A DNA stretch of 64,000 nt, from the NCBI RefSeq assembly GCF_005938675.2, contig NZ_VCCH02000003.1:62001-126000 (forward strand). Reading direction: 5' to 3'. Position numbers and translations under genes: made by a program. This stretch comes from Mycobacterium sp. KBS0706 (GTDB lineage: Bacteria; Pseudomonadota; Alphaproteobacteria; DSM-16000; Inquilinaceae). The notes beneath the pieces are model-generated. The model was not told the origin of the DNA. It saw only the letters and a program-made list of their open reading frames with translations, and did no database searches. Below are positions 52,032 through 62,562 of the stretch, in pieces (the first letter of the stretch is position 1; every line of letters begins with the position of its first letter).

Positions 52032-52035
52032 CGGC

Positions 52036-53277
52036 CTACTGTCCCGCCAGCACGGCGTTGGCTTCCGCCGTGAATTTCGGCATGGCCTCGGCGGCCGGCA
52101 CGTCGTTGTAGACGATGTCCTCCAGCGCGCTCTGCAGCAGCTTGTCGATCCGCGCCTGCTTGCCGGTCAGCCGCAGCTCGGCGCTGACATCCTGCGCATA
52201 GGGCAGGCATTGGCCGAAGCCGCCGATCACGGGGTCGGCCTTCACCTCCGGGTTCTCCGCCCAGGATCTGCGCGGCATGGTCATGCCGGCCTCCTTGGTG
52301 GCGGCCAGCTCGGTGTCGAGCGCGACCAGGTCCTTGAGCAGGTCCCAGGCTTCCTTCGGGTGCTGGGCGTCCTTCGGGATCATCAGGCTGACGCCGCCGG
52401 CGAAGGTCGCCTGGACCTTGTTCTTCAGCGACGGCGCCACCGCCCAGTTCAGCCGCGGATTGCCGGACCGGATCGGCTTCACGTCCCACGGGCCGGTGAC
52501 GATCATGGCGACCCGGTTGGCGGTGAACAGCTTCTGCGGCCCTTCGTAATCCGCGCCGGCGACGGGTTTGGTGGCCGCCTTGTCCTTCTGGATCAGATCG
52601 GCCAGGAACTGGATCGCCTCGATCGCCTCCGGGCTGTCGAGAGTGATCTTGTTGGTCTTCGGAGCGTAGTAGCGAACGCCGTTCTGCAGGAACCAGGACC
52701 AGTAGTAGCCGAGGCTGGGGTTGGGCGCGAAACCGAAGCGCGGGCCGGACGTGGTCGCCTTGGCGATGGTCCGGAACTCCTCCCAGGTCTTGGGCGGGCC
52801 GTCGAACCCCGCCGCCTTCAGCAGGTCGACATTGTAGACCAGGGTCGCGCAGGTCAGATGGATCTGGACGCCGTAATATTGGTCACCGAGCATGTTCCGG
52901 GCCACAGCATAGGGCTGCCAGTCTGCCGGGAAGCCCATCGCCTCGCCATCCACGGCGACGAAGTCGTTGAGCGGCGTCAGCAAGCCCTGCTGCCCGAACT
53001 CCTGCACCCAGCCACCCGGCTCGGCCACCAGATCCGGCGGGTTCTTGGCCGAGAAATCCGCGACCAGCTTGGTGCGCATGTCGGGCCACTGGAACTTCTC
53101 CCAGCGCACCGTCCAGCCGGGGTGATCGGCCTCGAATTTTTTGATGACATCGGCATAGGCCTGATAGGCGTGGCCGGCGTTCCAATACAGCGTCAGCGTC
53201 TCGGCCCCGCACGCCTGCGCCCCGAGAATCCCCAGCCCGGCGCCGATGACGAGCCCGCTCGTCCTCCACCAGCTCAT
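52036..53277 (-). CDS. Sugar ABC transporter substrate-binding protein (family 1)
   Basis: A 413-residue periplasmic binding protein with a signal peptide (MSWWRTSGLVIGAGLGILGAQ, then ACGA). The mature part begins LTLYWNAGHAYQAYADVIKKFE and follows the MalE/UgpB pattern (AAGFDGPPKTWEEF, GPWDV, FAGGVSLMIPKDA). It should deliver the substrate to the MalFG-type permeases downstream. GGAGGAGA precedes ATG 53277. Its promoter region carries the probable LacI operator (53326-53341). Confidence 0.9.
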   Translation of the reverse strand: MSWWRTSGLVIGAGLGILGAQACGAETLTLYWNAGHAYQAYADVIKKFEADHPGWTVRWEKFQWPDMRTKLVADFSAKNPPDLVAEPGGWVQEFGQQGLLTPLNDFVAVDGEAMGFPADWQPYAVARNMLGDQYYGVQIHLTCATLVYNVDLLKAAGFDGPPKTWEEFRTIAKATTSGPRFGFAPNPSLGYYWSWFLQNGVRYYAPKTNKITLDSPEAIEAIQFLADLIQKDKAATKPVAGADYEGPQKLFTANRVAMIVTGPWDVKPIRSGNPRLNWAVAPSLKNKVQATFAGGVSLMIPKDAQHPKEAWDLLKDLVALDTELAATKEAGMTMPRRSWAENPEVKADPVIGGFGQCLPYAQDVSAELRLTGKQARIDKLLQSALEDIVYNDVPAAEAMPKFTAEANAVLAGQ

Positions 53278-53325
53278 CCGTCTCCTCCCTCGGCGATCCG
53301 CCATTTCGTGAGTTCGGCGGCATTG

Positions 53326-53341
53326 TATTAATCGATTAATA
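53326..53341. promoter_or_regulatory. LacI-type operator
   Basis: TATTAATCGATTAATA is a perfect 16-base palindrome with the central CG typical of LacI/GalR-family sites. It lies 48 bases upstream of the sugar-binding protein start (53277) and in the only A/T-rich patch of the 131-base gap. The cognate regulator is very likely the LacI protein encoded at 47871-48905. Confidence 0.75.
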
Positions 53342-53408
53342 TGCCTTCTCCTGCTGGCCGTCAAGGCAGCTCCCGATCGAATATTCCAGCCGTACCGCTG
53401 TCGTCGTC

Positions 53409-54326
53409 TCAGGGCGCGGCGCCGACGGCGTTCACCGGGCAGAGATAGACCGAGCTGGTCGCCGTGATCATGAGGATGTCGCGGCCGGCGCCGCCGAAGG
53501 TCAGGTTGGCGGCGCGCTCAGGCAGATTGACCCGGCCGATCAGCGTGCCGTCGGGGAGATGGCAGCGGACACCCTTGTCCGCTGCCATCCACAGCCGGCC
53601 CTCGGTGTCGGTGCGCAGGCCATCGAAATGGCCATGGGCGTCAGCCAGCACCTCGCCGCCCGACAGCGTCCCGCCGAGTCCGACCCGGAAGCGGCGCACA
53701 TGGTTGGGACCGTCCGGCCATTCCGTGCTGCCGGTGTCGACGATGTAGAGCAGGCGTTCATCCGGCGAGAAGGCCAGGCCGTTCGGCATCACCAAGTCTG
53801 TCGTCACCTGCCGCACCGCGCCGGTCGCCGGATCGAAGCGGTAGACATGGCAGCCTTCGACATCCAGCCCGGCGCCGCGGTCCTTGGATCGGCCGTAGCT
53901 GGGATCGGTGAACCAGATCGCACCGTCCGACGCCACCACGAGATCGTTCGGAGAGTTGAAGCGGCGGCCATCGATCCGGTCGACCAGCGGCGTGATCGTG
54001 CCGTCCGCCTCGGTCCGGGCGAGCCGATGCGGGTTCTGTTCGCAGGTGACCAGCCGCCCCTGGCGGTCGACCGTGTTGCCGTTCGGGCTGTTCGCCGGCT
54101 GGCGGAAAATCGAGACCCGCCCCGTCGCCTGCTCCCAGGCCAGCATCCGGTCGCCCGGGATGTCGGACCAGACCAGCAGGCCGCGCGCGGCGAGCCAGGC
54201 CGGCCCTTCCGTCCAGCGGCTGCCGGTCCAGATCCGCTCGATCCTGGCGCCGGCCACGGTGCAGGCGGCGAAGCGCGGATCGACGATGTCGAAGGCGAGC
54301 CCGTCGAGCGGGCCGAGGTCTACCAA
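53409..54326 (-). CDS. SMP-30/gluconolactonase-family lactonase
   Basis: A 305-residue six-bladed beta-propeller enzyme. Characteristic blocks are WTEGPAWLAARGLLVWSDIPGDRML (metal-binding glutamate in EGPAW), RFNSPNDLVVASDGAIWFTDP with the ligand asparagine, and PNGLAFSPDERLLYIVDT with the ligand aspartate. It hydrolyses sugar-acid lactones in a Ca- or Zn-dependent way, fitting a step after uronate or aldose oxidation. No ATG is available; TTG 54326 overlaps the end of the dehydratase gene by 7 bases and gives the normal family length. It is the last gene of the large upstream unit. Confidence 0.87.
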   Translation of the reverse strand: MVDLGPLDGLAFDIVDPRFAACTVAGARIERIWTGSRWTEGPAWLAARGLLVWSDIPGDRMLAWEQATGRVSIFRQPANSPNGNTVDRQGRLVTCEQNPHRLARTEADGTITPLVDRIDGRRFNSPNDLVVASDGAIWFTDPSYGRSKDRGAGLDVEGCHVYRFDPATGAVRQVTTDLVMPNGLAFSPDERLLYIVDTGSTEWPDGPNHVRRFRVGLGGTLSGGEVLADAHGHFDGLRTDTEGRLWMAADKGVRCHLPDGTLIGRVNLPERAANLTFGGAGRDILMITATSSVYLCPVNAVGAAP

Positions 54327-55480
54327 TTCGTCACCGATCCGTCGTTGCGCTTCAGATGCGGCGCTTCCCAGAACTTGAAGCTCTGCTGCTTGATCAGCTC
54401 CTCGTTGACCTCGACGCCGAGGCCGGGCGCGTCCGTCACCGGATAATGGGCGTTCTCGATCCGCGGCTGGACCGGGAAGAACTCGGCATCGTCGAAGCCG
54501 AGCTGCTCCGCCGTCGAGGTGCGCGTCTCGAGCCAGGAGAAGTTCGGCACCGCCGCGGCGAAATGCACCGTCGCCGCGGCGCAGATCGGGCCCAGCGGGT
54601 TGTGCGGCATCATGTCGACGTAATGCGCCTCGCTCCACCCCGCGACCTTCATCGCCTCGGTCAGCCCGCCGACATTGCAGACGTCGAGGCGGTTGAACTG
54701 GTGGATGTTGCGCTCGATGTAGGGCAGGAACTGCCACTTGGAGGCAAATTCCTCACCGATGGCGAAGGGCACGTCGACCATCCGCCGCAGCGCCTCATAG
54801 GCTTCCGGCGTCTCGTCGCGGATAGGCTCCTCCAGGAAGTCGAGCGTGCCGGAGGGCATCTTCTGGCAGAAGCTCGCCGCCTCCGCCACCGACAGGCGGT
54901 GATGCAGGTCGATGCCGAGCACGATTTCGTCGCCCAGCGCCTCGCGCGCCCTGACGCACCATTTCGCCGTCGTCGCGATGTGCTCGCGCGGCTCGTAGAT
55001 CTCGCCGCCGCGGTGGCCGGAGGGCGACAGGCGCATCGCGGTCCAGCCGGCGGCGATCAGCGCCCTCGCCTGCTCGATCATCTCCTCGCCCGGCGGGGCC
55101 GAGGTGGTGGCGAAGGTCGGGATCCGGTCGCGCTGCTTGCCGCCGAGCAGTTGGTAGACCGGCACGCCGAGCGCCTTGCCGAGGATGTCGTAGAGCGCGA
55201 TGTCGATCGCCGAGATCGCCGCCTGCAGCACGCGGCCGCCCTCGAAATACTGGCTGCGATACATCTCCTGCCACAGCGCGCCGATCCCGAACGGATCGCG
55301 GCCGATCAGGAATTCGCGGTAGTGCTCGATCGCGCCGACCACGGCCTTCTCGCGGCCGGAAAGGCCGCTTTCGCCCCATCCGGACAGGCCTTGGTCGGTC
55401 TCGACCTTGACGATCAGCTGGTTGCGCGTGCCGACCCAGACCGGATAGGCGCGGATGGCGGAGATCTTCATGTCGGTCAC
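54320..55480 (-). CDS. Enolase-superfamily dehydratase, galactonate dehydratase-like
   Basis: A 386-residue sugar-acid dehydratase. Residues D191, E217 and E243 supply the metal ligands, and H193 (GIDLHH) and H293 (MPHNPLGP) the acid/base pair. These stand at a constant offset of eight from D183, E209, E235, H185 and H285 of E. coli DgoD. The C-terminal [10 protein letters not shown] also matches. The reaction is dehydration of an aldonate to its 2-keto-3-deoxy acid; galactonate is the closest match, but epimeric substrates are common in this subgroup. Its ATG overlaps the ManD stop as ATGA. Confidence 0.85.
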   Translation of the reverse strand: MTDMKISAIRAYPVWVGTRNQLIVKVETDQGLSGWGESGLSGREKAVVGAIEHYREFLIGRDPFGIGALWQEMYRSQYFEGGRVLQAAISAIDIALYDILGKALGVPVYQLLGGKQRDRIPTFATTSAPPGEEMIEQARALIAAGWTAMRLSPSGHRGGEIYEPREHIATTAKWCVRAREALGDEIVLGIDLHHRLSVAEAASFCQKMPSGTLDFLEEPIRDETPEAYEALRRMVDVPFAIGEEFASKWQFLPYIERNIHQFNRLDVCNVGGLTEAMKVAGWSEAHYVDMMPHNPLGPICAAATVHFAAAVPNFSWLETRTSTAEQLGFDDAEFFPVQPRIENAHYPVTDAPGLGVEVNEELIKQQSFKFWEAPHLKRNDGSVTNW

Positions 55481-56688
55481 CAGTGCCAGAGCGTGCCGTC
55501 CTCGAGCCGGTTCACCGGCAGGTAGGCGCGCTGATAGGGATGTTTCGCGGCGAGCGCCTCGTCGATGTCGACGCCGTGGCCCGGCGCCTCGCCCGGATGG
55601 ATGTAGCCGCCCTCCTGCTGCCAGGAATGCGGGAACACCTCATGCATCAGCGGGGTGTAGCCGGAGAATTCCTGGATGCCGAAATTCGGCACCCACAGGT
55701 CGATATGGGCGTTAGCGCCCATCGCCACCGGCGACACGTCCATCGGCCCGTGGCAGGCGGCGCGGATGTGGTAGACCGAGGCGAAGTCGAAGATCCGCCG
55801 CAGCCCGGTCACGCCGCCGGCATGGACCGAGGTGGCGCGGATGTAGTCGATCAGTTGCTCCTCCATCAGGAGGCGCGCATCCCAGATAGTGTTGAACACC
55901 TCGCCCAGCGCGATCGGTGTCGTCGTGTGCTGGCGGATCAGGCGGTACCCCTCCTGCAGCTCGGCCGGCACCGGGTCTTCCAGCCAGAACAGCCGGAACG
56001 GCTCCAGGTCCTTGCCCAGCCGTGCCGCCTCGATCGGGGTCAGGCGGTGATGCGTGTCGTGCAGCAGGTGCAGGTCGTCGCCATAGACGTCGCGCAGCCG
56101 GGCGAACAGCTTCGGGATGTGGCCCATGTATTTCGCGGTCGACCACACCTCCTCATGCGGCAGGGCCTCGACCATGCCGCCGGTGCCCTGCTTCGACCCC
56201 TTGCCGGTGCCGTAGATCGCGGGCAGCCCCGGGATGCCGACCTGGCAGCGGATCGCGACATGGCCCTCGTCGCGCTTCCGGCCGACCGCATCGACCGCTT
56301 CTTCGATGCTCATGCCCTGGGCATGCGAATAGATCATCGCCTTCTGCCGCGAGGCACCGCCGAGCAGCTGGTACAGCGGCATGCCGGCCGCCTTGGCCTT
56401 GATGTCCCACAGCGCCATGTCGACGGCCGAGATCGCCGCCATGGTGATCGGCCCGCGCCGCCAATAGGCGCCGCGATAGAGGTACTGCCAGATATCCTCG
56501 ATCTGCGCCGGGTCGCGCCCGATCAGCAGCGGCGCGACATGGTCCTGCAGGTAGCTGACGACCGCGAGCTCGCGCCCGTTCACCGTGCCGTCGCCGATGC
56601 CGGTGAGGCCCTCGTCGGTGACGATCTTGAGGGTGACGAAGTTCCGCCCGGGCGAGCAGACGATGACCTTGACGTCCTGGACCTTCAT
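55477..56688 (-). CDS. manD: D-mannonate dehydratase, enolase superfamily
   Basis: A 403-residue enzyme converting D-mannonate to 2-keto-3-deoxygluconate. Catalytic R147 and Y159 are at exactly the positions reported for ManD. Metal ligands D211, E237 and E263 and base H213 are offset by one, in HDTHH, FWLEDP and [15 protein letters not shown] near residue 315 completes the active site. This is strong evidence for ManD within a superfamily rich in misannotation, though some members are slow or bifunctional (gluconate). It lies between the epimerase-like gene and the galactonate-dehydratase-like gene in one operon. Confidence 0.88.
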   Translation of the reverse strand: MKVQDVKVIVCSPGRNFVTLKIVTDEGLTGIGDGTVNGRELAVVSYLQDHVAPLLIGRDPAQIEDIWQYLYRGAYWRRGPITMAAISAVDMALWDIKAKAAGMPLYQLLGGASRQKAMIYSHAQGMSIEEAVDAVGRKRDEGHVAIRCQVGIPGLPAIYGTGKGSKQGTGGMVEALPHEEVWSTAKYMGHIPKLFARLRDVYGDDLHLLHDTHHRLTPIEAARLGKDLEPFRLFWLEDPVPAELQEGYRLIRQHTTTPIALGEVFNTIWDARLLMEEQLIDYIRATSVHAGGVTGLRRIFDFASVYHIRAACHGPMDVSPVAMGANAHIDLWVPNFGIQEFSGYTPLMHEVFPHSWQQEGGYIHPGEAPGHGVDIDEALAAKHPYQRAYLPVNRLEDGTLWHW

Positions 56689-56697
56689 GACAGCACC

Positions 56698-57537
56698 TCA
56701 GTCGGGGTCGTGGCGCCAGCCGAGCATCCGCTCCGCCTTGGCCGAGGAGAAGAAAGCGCGGTTGCCGCCGAGGTCGCCGCGGATCGGCACGTCCGGGAAG
56801 AAACGGGCGGCGAGATCCAGGCTCGGCATGTCCATCACCGTGTCCGGCGCGACGATGTAGAACACCTCATGGCCCTGGAACGGTGCGTCGAGCGCCAGCA
56901 GGCAGGCTCGCGCCGCCGAATCGTAGAGCGTGTAGGCCCAGAGATGCTTCGACGCCTCCTTGGTCACGAAGCCGTAGACCGCCCCGGCCTGGGCGCGTTC
57001 GTCCACCACCAGGTGGAAGCGCACGCTGGCGATCCGAAGATCGCTGTAGCGGCGGGCGAAGGTGTCGGCCTGCTGCTCGCAGATCCATTTCGACAGCGAG
57101 TACGGCTCCTCAGTGTAGTTCGGATGCGCCTCGTCGAGTGGCAGGTAGTCGAAATGCGCCTCCCGGCTGAAGGACAGGCCGATGGCGTTGACGCTGGAGG
57201 CCTGCACGATCCGGGTGATGCCGACCTCGACCGCGGCCCGCAGGGCGTTGTAGCTGCCCGTGACGTTGTTGTTGTGGACGATATGGTCGGGTTGATTGCC
57301 CGGCGAGGGGATCGCCGCCATGTGGATCAGGGCGTCGCAGCCGCGGAAGGCGTCGACCAGCGCGTCATAGTCGCCGATGTCGGCCTGGACGAAGCGGAGG
57401 TTCTCCTGCGCCTCCGCCGGCGCGGCGCGGTCGATGCTGACGACGCGGTGGCCGCGGCGCAGCGCCGCCGCGGCGATGGCCCGGCCGATCCGGCCGCTGC
57501 CGCCGGTCAGCGCAATGGTGCTCTTTGCAGTGTCCAT
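56698..57537 (-). CDS. NAD(P)-dependent epimerase/dehydrogenase (uronate dehydrogenase-like)
   Basis: A 279-residue extended-SDR protein. The cofactor motif is LTGGSGRIGRAIA, the serine is in QASSVNAIG, and the catalytic tyrosine and lysine are in YSLSK. Its short length and context resemble bacterial uronate dehydrogenases, which oxidise hexuronates to aldaric lactones. A sugar epimerase or C-keto reductase is equally allowed by sequence. GGGGAGGGGAC precedes ATG 57537. It lies between uxuA and manD, so hexuronate metabolism is the likeliest setting. Confidence 0.8.
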   Translation of the reverse strand: MDTAKSTIALTGGSGRIGRAIAAAALRRGHRVVSIDRAAPAEAQENLRFVQADIGDYDALVDAFRGCDALIHMAAIPSPGNQPDHIVHNNNVTGSYNALRAAVEVGITRIVQASSVNAIGLSFSREAHFDYLPLDEAHPNYTEEPYSLSKWICEQQADTFARRYSDLRIASVRFHLVVDERAQAGAVYGFVTKEASKHLWAYTLYDSAARACLLALDAPFQGHEVFYIVAPDTVMDMPSLDLAARFFPDVPIRGDLGGNRAFFSSAKAERMLGWRHDPD

Positions 57538-57551
57538 CGTCCCCTCCCCGC

Positions 57552-58514
57552 TCAAGCGCCGTAGACCGACTGGTGCAGGCCGCGGATGTAGCCGATCGCG
57601 TACAGCCGGCCGAAGGCGGAGTAGCCGGCATGCTCGTTGCTGTCGCCCTCCACCGTAGGCACATGGTCGGGGCGCAGCACGCCGTCGAAGCCGATGTCGC
57701 GATAGGCGCGCATGCAGGCCAGCATGTCGGTCTTGCCGGCGTCGTGCCATGTCTCCCGGAACGCCTCCGGCGTGCCCTGCACGTCGCGGAAATGGACGAA
57801 GGAGATGGCCTTGCCGAAGCTGCGGATGGCGCCGGGCAGGTCGTCGGTCATCAAGGTGAAGTTGCCCTGGCACAGCGTGATCGTGTTCATCGGGCTGGGC
57901 ACGCTTTCGACCAGGCGCCGGTAGTTGTCGATGCTGCGCATGATCCGGCCGACGCCGCGGATCGGCGACAGCGGCGGATCGTCCGGATGCATCGAGATCT
58001 TCACCCCGGCCTGCTCGGCGACCGGCAGCACCTTTTTCAGGAAGTAATCGAGATTGACCCAGAGCTCGTCCTCGCCGATCGGCGGGTTGCTGGTCAGGTC
58101 CTCCGGCACGTCGGCGATGTTGAAGCTGGTGACCACCGAGCCACCGCGCGAGGGCGTGGCGAGATTGGTGCGCACCCAGTTGAAGTCGGTCATCCATTCG
58201 TAGCACCAGACCGGTATACCGAGCCGGCCCATGTTCCGCAGGAGCGTGCAGACCGTCGCGATCTCCTCGTCGCGTCCCGGCAGCCCGCGCTTGGCCTCGT
58301 TCAGCGGCGGGCGGGCCTCGATCACCTTCAGGGTGAAGCCGGCATCCTCATAGCGGTGCTTCAGGCGCTGCAGCGGCCCGAAATCCCACGGTGCCTCGCC
58401 CTGCAGCAGGTCGTCGGGCGGCAGGCCGCCGACGGCGAGGTCGACCCCGGCCTGCTTTGCCAGCTTCCAGACGGGCGTCGGCGCGGGGCTGATGTATTCG
58501 GCGATTTCGAGCAT
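57552..58514 (-). CDS. uxuA: Mannonate dehydratase, UxuA family
   Basis: A 320-residue TIM-barrel enzyme of the xylose-isomerase-like UxuA family, unrelated in fold details to ManD. The likely metal ligands are H176 (MHPDDPP), C215 (TLCQGN), H241 (VHFRD) and D283 (RPDHVP), the same His-Cys-His-Asp set known for UxuA proteins. It should dehydrate D-mannonate to 2-keto-3-deoxygluconate. It is about 70 residues shorter than E. coli UxuA, as in a distinct subfamily, so a related aldonate is possible. It directly follows the importer genes. Confidence 0.85.
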   Translation of the reverse strand: MLEIAEYISPAPTPVWKLAKQAGVDLAVGGLPPDDLLQGEAPWDFGPLQRLKHRYEDAGFTLKVIEARPPLNEAKRGLPGRDEEIATVCTLLRNMGRLGIPVWCYEWMTDFNWVRTNLATPSRGGSVVTSFNIADVPEDLTSNPPIGEDELWVNLDYFLKKVLPVAEQAGVKISMHPDDPPLSPIRGVGRIMRSIDNYRRLVESVPSPMNTITLCQGNFTLMTDDLPGAIRSFGKAISFVHFRDVQGTPEAFRETWHDAGKTDMLACMRAYRDIGFDGVLRPDHVPTVEGDSNEHAGYSAFGRLYAIGYIRGLHQSVYGA

Positions 58515-58565
58515 GTCGTGAGGATCCCGGAAAGGCTGGGCAGTGAAGGAGGACGGTGGTCCATG

Positions 58566-59570
58566 TCAGGCGGGCAGCAGCTCCGACAGGCGCTCCTGCG
58601 CGACCTGAGGCTGCCGATCGTAGAGGAAGCATGAGGCAGTCTGGCGATCGCCGATCCGGAACAGCGGCGGCTCGGCCCCGCAGGCCTCCATCGCCCGGGG
58701 GCAGCGAGGCCGGAAGCGGCATCCGTCGGTGCCGACACCGGCCTCGCGCGCCTTGATCGGCTGGGCGCCCCACCGCCGGTCGAGATTGGGCCAGGGGATC
58801 GAATCGACCAGCAGCTGGGTGTAGGGGTGCTGCGGGTCCTTGATCACCTGGTCGACATCCCCCGCCTCCATCACCGCGCCGCGATACAGCACGATGATCG
58901 ACTTGGCGATGTGATAGGCGGTGGTCAGGTCGTGGGTGACATAGATGATCGAGACACCATGGTCGCGCTGCAGGTTGCGCAACGTCTCGAGGATCGTGGC
59001 GCGGAGCGACGCGTCGACCATCGACACCGGCTCGTCGGCGATCAGCAGCCGCGGCTTCAGCAGCAGCGCGCGGGCGACATTGATGCGCTGGCGCTGCCCG
59101 CCGGACAGCTGGTGCGGGAACCGCCCGAGGATGTCCTCGGGCCGCAGCCCGACGGCGGTCAGCGCCTCCTCCATCTTGCTGCGGGCATCCGCCTTCGATT
59201 TCGCCAGGCGGAACTTGCGGATCGGCACGGTCAGCAGATGGTCGACCGTGTAGAACGGATTGAACACCGCGAAGGGGTCCTGGAAGACCGCCTGCACCTC
59301 GCGGCGATAGGCCATCTTCTCCTTGCCGCGCAGGGTCGAGACATCCTTGCCGCGATAGATGATCCGGCCGGTCGACGGCGCGATGAAGCCGAGCAGCAGC
59401 ATGGCCAGCGTGGTCTTGCCGCTGCCGCTCTCGCCGGCCACGGTCAGGATGGTCGGCTCGTCCTCCTTCAGCGTCAGCGAGATGTTGCGCAGCGCGACCG
59501 TGGTGTGCGCGTGGACGAGGCCGCGCGAATAGGTCTTCGAGACGTCTTCGAGTCGCAGCAGATCGGCCAT
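58566..59570 (-). CDS. Oligopeptide/oligosaccharide-type ABC transporter ATPase (DppF-like)
   Basis: A 334-residue ABC ATPase. Walker A is GESGSGKTT, the signature is LSGGQRQR, and Walker B is LLIADEPVSMVD. The cysteine-rich C-terminal motif DGCRFRPRCPRAMEACG marks the Opp/Dpp class. I chose ATG 59570, which follows the upstream stop by one base; ATG 59588 lies six codons further up. It is followed by uxuA, so this importer probably feeds saccharides or aldonates rather than peptides. Confidence 0.9.
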   Translation of the reverse strand: MADLLRLEDVSKTYSRGLVHAHTTVALRNISLTLKEDEPTILTVAGESGSGKTTLAMLLLGFIAPSTGRIIYRGKDVSTLRGKEKMAYRREVQAVFQDPFAVFNPFYTVDHLLTVPIRKFRLAKSKADARSKMEEALTAVGLRPEDILGRFPHQLSGGQRQRINVARALLLKPRLLIADEPVSMVDASLRATILETLRNLQRDHGVSIIYVTHDLTTAYHIAKSIIVLYRGAVMEAGDVDQVIKDPQHPYTQLLVDSIPWPNLDRRWGAQPIKAREAGVGTDGCRFRPRCPRAMEACGAEPPLFRIGDRQTASCFLYDRQPQVAQERLSELLPA

Positions 59571-59571
59571 C

Positions 59572-60558
<987 letters not shown>

Positions 60559-60605
60559 GGCCTTCCTCCGGTCCCGGGGCGGCGCGAGCGTCACATCCAT
60601 CGCCG

Positions 60606-61514
60606 TCACTCCGTCCTGCGCACGCGGGGATTGGCCAGCTCGTCGAGCCCCATATTGATCAGGGCCAGCGACCCGAGGATCAGGATCATCGCGACCGACG
60701 GGATGATCGGCCACCACCACCAGCCGTTGAAGAAGGCGCCCTGCGACTGCGCCGCCCAGATGATGTTGCCCAGGAGCGGCTCACGCAGCGGCCCGAGCCC
60801 GAGCACGGCGAGATAGAAGGAGGCGAAGACGGCCGAGAATACCTGGGCGACGAAGGCCGCGGCGATGAAGGGCAGCAGGCAGGGCAGGATCTCCTTGAAG
60901 ATGATGCCGAGGTCGCTGACGCCCGACAGCTTCGCCACGGCGACGAACTGCCGTTCCTTCATCGTCAGCACCTGGGCGCGGATGACCAGGGTCGGCCCCA
61001 TCCAGGCCAGCAGCACCACGATCATCGCCATGGTGAAGATGGTGACGTCGCGCTTGTCGAGCGAGCCGGCGATCACGACCTGGATCAGCAGCACCGGGAT
61101 CGGCGCCAGGACCTGGCAGACCGTCCGGATCGCGGCATCGGTCCAGCCGCCGAAATAGGCGGCGATGAAGCCGAGCACGACGCCGATCAGCGTGCCGATG
61201 CCGCCGGCGACGAAGCCGATGAAGGCCGTCTGCCACATGCCGACAACCATGGCGGCCAGGAGGTCGCGGCCGAAGAAATCGGTGCCGAAGGGATATTTCA
61301 GGCTCGGCGGCTTCTTCACCGCCACCGACAGCGGATAGGCATCCTTCGGATTGATCGCCAGCAGCCCGATGATGGTGAAGGCGGTCAGGCCGAGCAGGAT
61401 CAGGACGCCCAGGGCCAGCCCCTTGTTGCGGCGCAGGTAGCGCAGCACCAGGACGAAGCTGCCCGGGCGTTCGATCCTGGTTTCGGCGGGCGGTGAGAGC
61501 GCGGCGATCGACAT
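60606..61514 (-). CDS. ABC transporter permease (DppC-type)
   Basis: A 302-residue inner-membrane permease with about six helices. LKYPFGTDFFGRDLLAAMVVG is the DppC N-terminal block and AVAKLSGVSDLGIIFKEILP the ATPase-coupling loop. It lies 12 bases after the DppB-type gene. With the sugar-acid catabolic genes downstream, an oligosaccharide or oligouronide substrate is more likely than peptides. Confidence 0.9.
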   Translation of the reverse strand: MSIAALSPPAETRIERPGSFVLVLRYLRRNKGLALGVLILLGLTAFTIIGLLAINPKDAYPLSVAVKKPPSLKYPFGTDFFGRDLLAAMVVGMWQTAFIGFVAGGIGTLIGVVLGFIAAYFGGWTDAAIRTVCQVLAPIPVLLIQVVIAGSLDKRDVTIFTMAMIVVLLAWMGPTLVIRAQVLTMKERQFVAVAKLSGVSDLGIIFKEILPCLLPFIAAAFVAQVFSAVFASFYLAVLGLGPLREPLLGNIIWAAQSQGAFFNGWWWWPIIPSVAMILILGSLALINMGLDELANPRVRRTE

Positions 61515-61526
61515 GTCTCTCGCTCC

Positions 61527-62525
61527 TCACGAATTGCGGACGCGGGGATCGAGCAACGGGTAGAGGAACTCGACCACCGTCATCAGCACCGCCACGGCGA
61601 TGGTGATGAACAGCACGATGCCGTAGATGGTCGGGAAGTCGTTCGCGCGGATCGAGAGATTGAGCATGCTGCCGATGCCCGGCAGGCCGAACAGCCCTTC
61701 GACGATGATGGCCGAGGTGACGACGGTGCCGAGCGCCAGGGCCAGCCCCGTCACCTGCGGCAGCATCGCGTTCCGGAGATAATAGTCGCGGAAGATCCGG
61801 CCGCCGGTCAGGCCCTTGTGCTCGGCGAAGTTCACATAGTCCTCGCCCTGGATGGTGACGCCCATGCCGCGCATCGACAGCACCCAGCCGCCGACGGAGC
61901 CGAAGATCAGCGCCAGCGCCGGCAGTATCTGGTGCTGCAGCAGGTCGAGGATGAAGTCGAGGGAGAAATTCGGCACCACGCCGACCGAATAGGCGCCGCC
62001 GAGCGGCAGCCATTTCAGCCGGAAGCCGATGAAGAACAGCAGCAGGATGCCCATGATCACAGGCGGCACGCCGGTCAGCAGGATGAAGGGCGTGGCGAAG
62101 GCCCGCAGCCAATGCGGCGCCCGCGGCCAGGCGGCGACGGCGCCGAGCAGGTTGCCGATGACGAAGCTGAGGATCGTCGTCACCAGCAGCAGGCCGATGG
62201 TCCAGGGCAGCGATTGCGCCAGCAGGTCGGCCACGGTCGACGGATAGCGGTACAGCGAATAGCCGAAATCCATCCGCACGATGTTGCCGAGATAGGTCCA
62301 GTACTGGTGGTACAGCGGCTGGTCGAGGCCGAACTGCTGCTGCATCGAGGCGATGATCTTCTCCAGATCGGCCGGCGAGAAGCCGCCGGTGCGGGCCAGC
62401 TCGCCGAACCGTTCGCGCAGCGCATTGCGGCTCGACAGGCGCGGAATGAAGAACACGATCGTCGAGGCGGCCCAGACCACCAGGACGAGGAACAGAAGGC
62501 GTTTGATGACGAGCTTGAGGGTCAT
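61527..62525 (-). CDS. ABC transporter permease (DppB-type)
   Basis: A 332-residue inner-membrane permease. The first helix is RLLFLVLVVWAASTIVFFIP, followed by LDQPLYHQYWTYL, a coupling loop near FAEHKGLTGGRIFRDYYLRNA, and the C-terminal DPRVRNS. It is the first permease of the island's importer, separated from the binding-protein gene by a 232-base gap that contains a palindromic repeat. Confidence 0.9.
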   Translation of the reverse strand: MTLKLVIKRLLFLVLVVWAASTIVFFIPRLSSRNALRERFGELARTGGFSPADLEKIIASMQQQFGLDQPLYHQYWTYLGNIVRMDFGYSLYRYPSTVADLLAQSLPWTIGLLLVTTILSFVIGNLLGAVAAWPRAPHWLRAFATPFILLTGVPPVIMGILLLFFIGFRLKWLPLGGAYSVGVVPNFSLDFILDLLQHQILPALALIFGSVGGWVLSMRGMGVTIQGEDYVNFAEHKGLTGGRIFRDYYLRNAMLPQVTGLALALGTVVTSAIIVEGLFGLPGIGSMLNLSIRANDFPTIYGIVLFITIAVAVLMTVVEFLYPLLDPRVRNS

Positions 62526-62562
62526 GCCAGCGGCCTCTGAGTTCGGCTCTCCAGCCCTTTTT

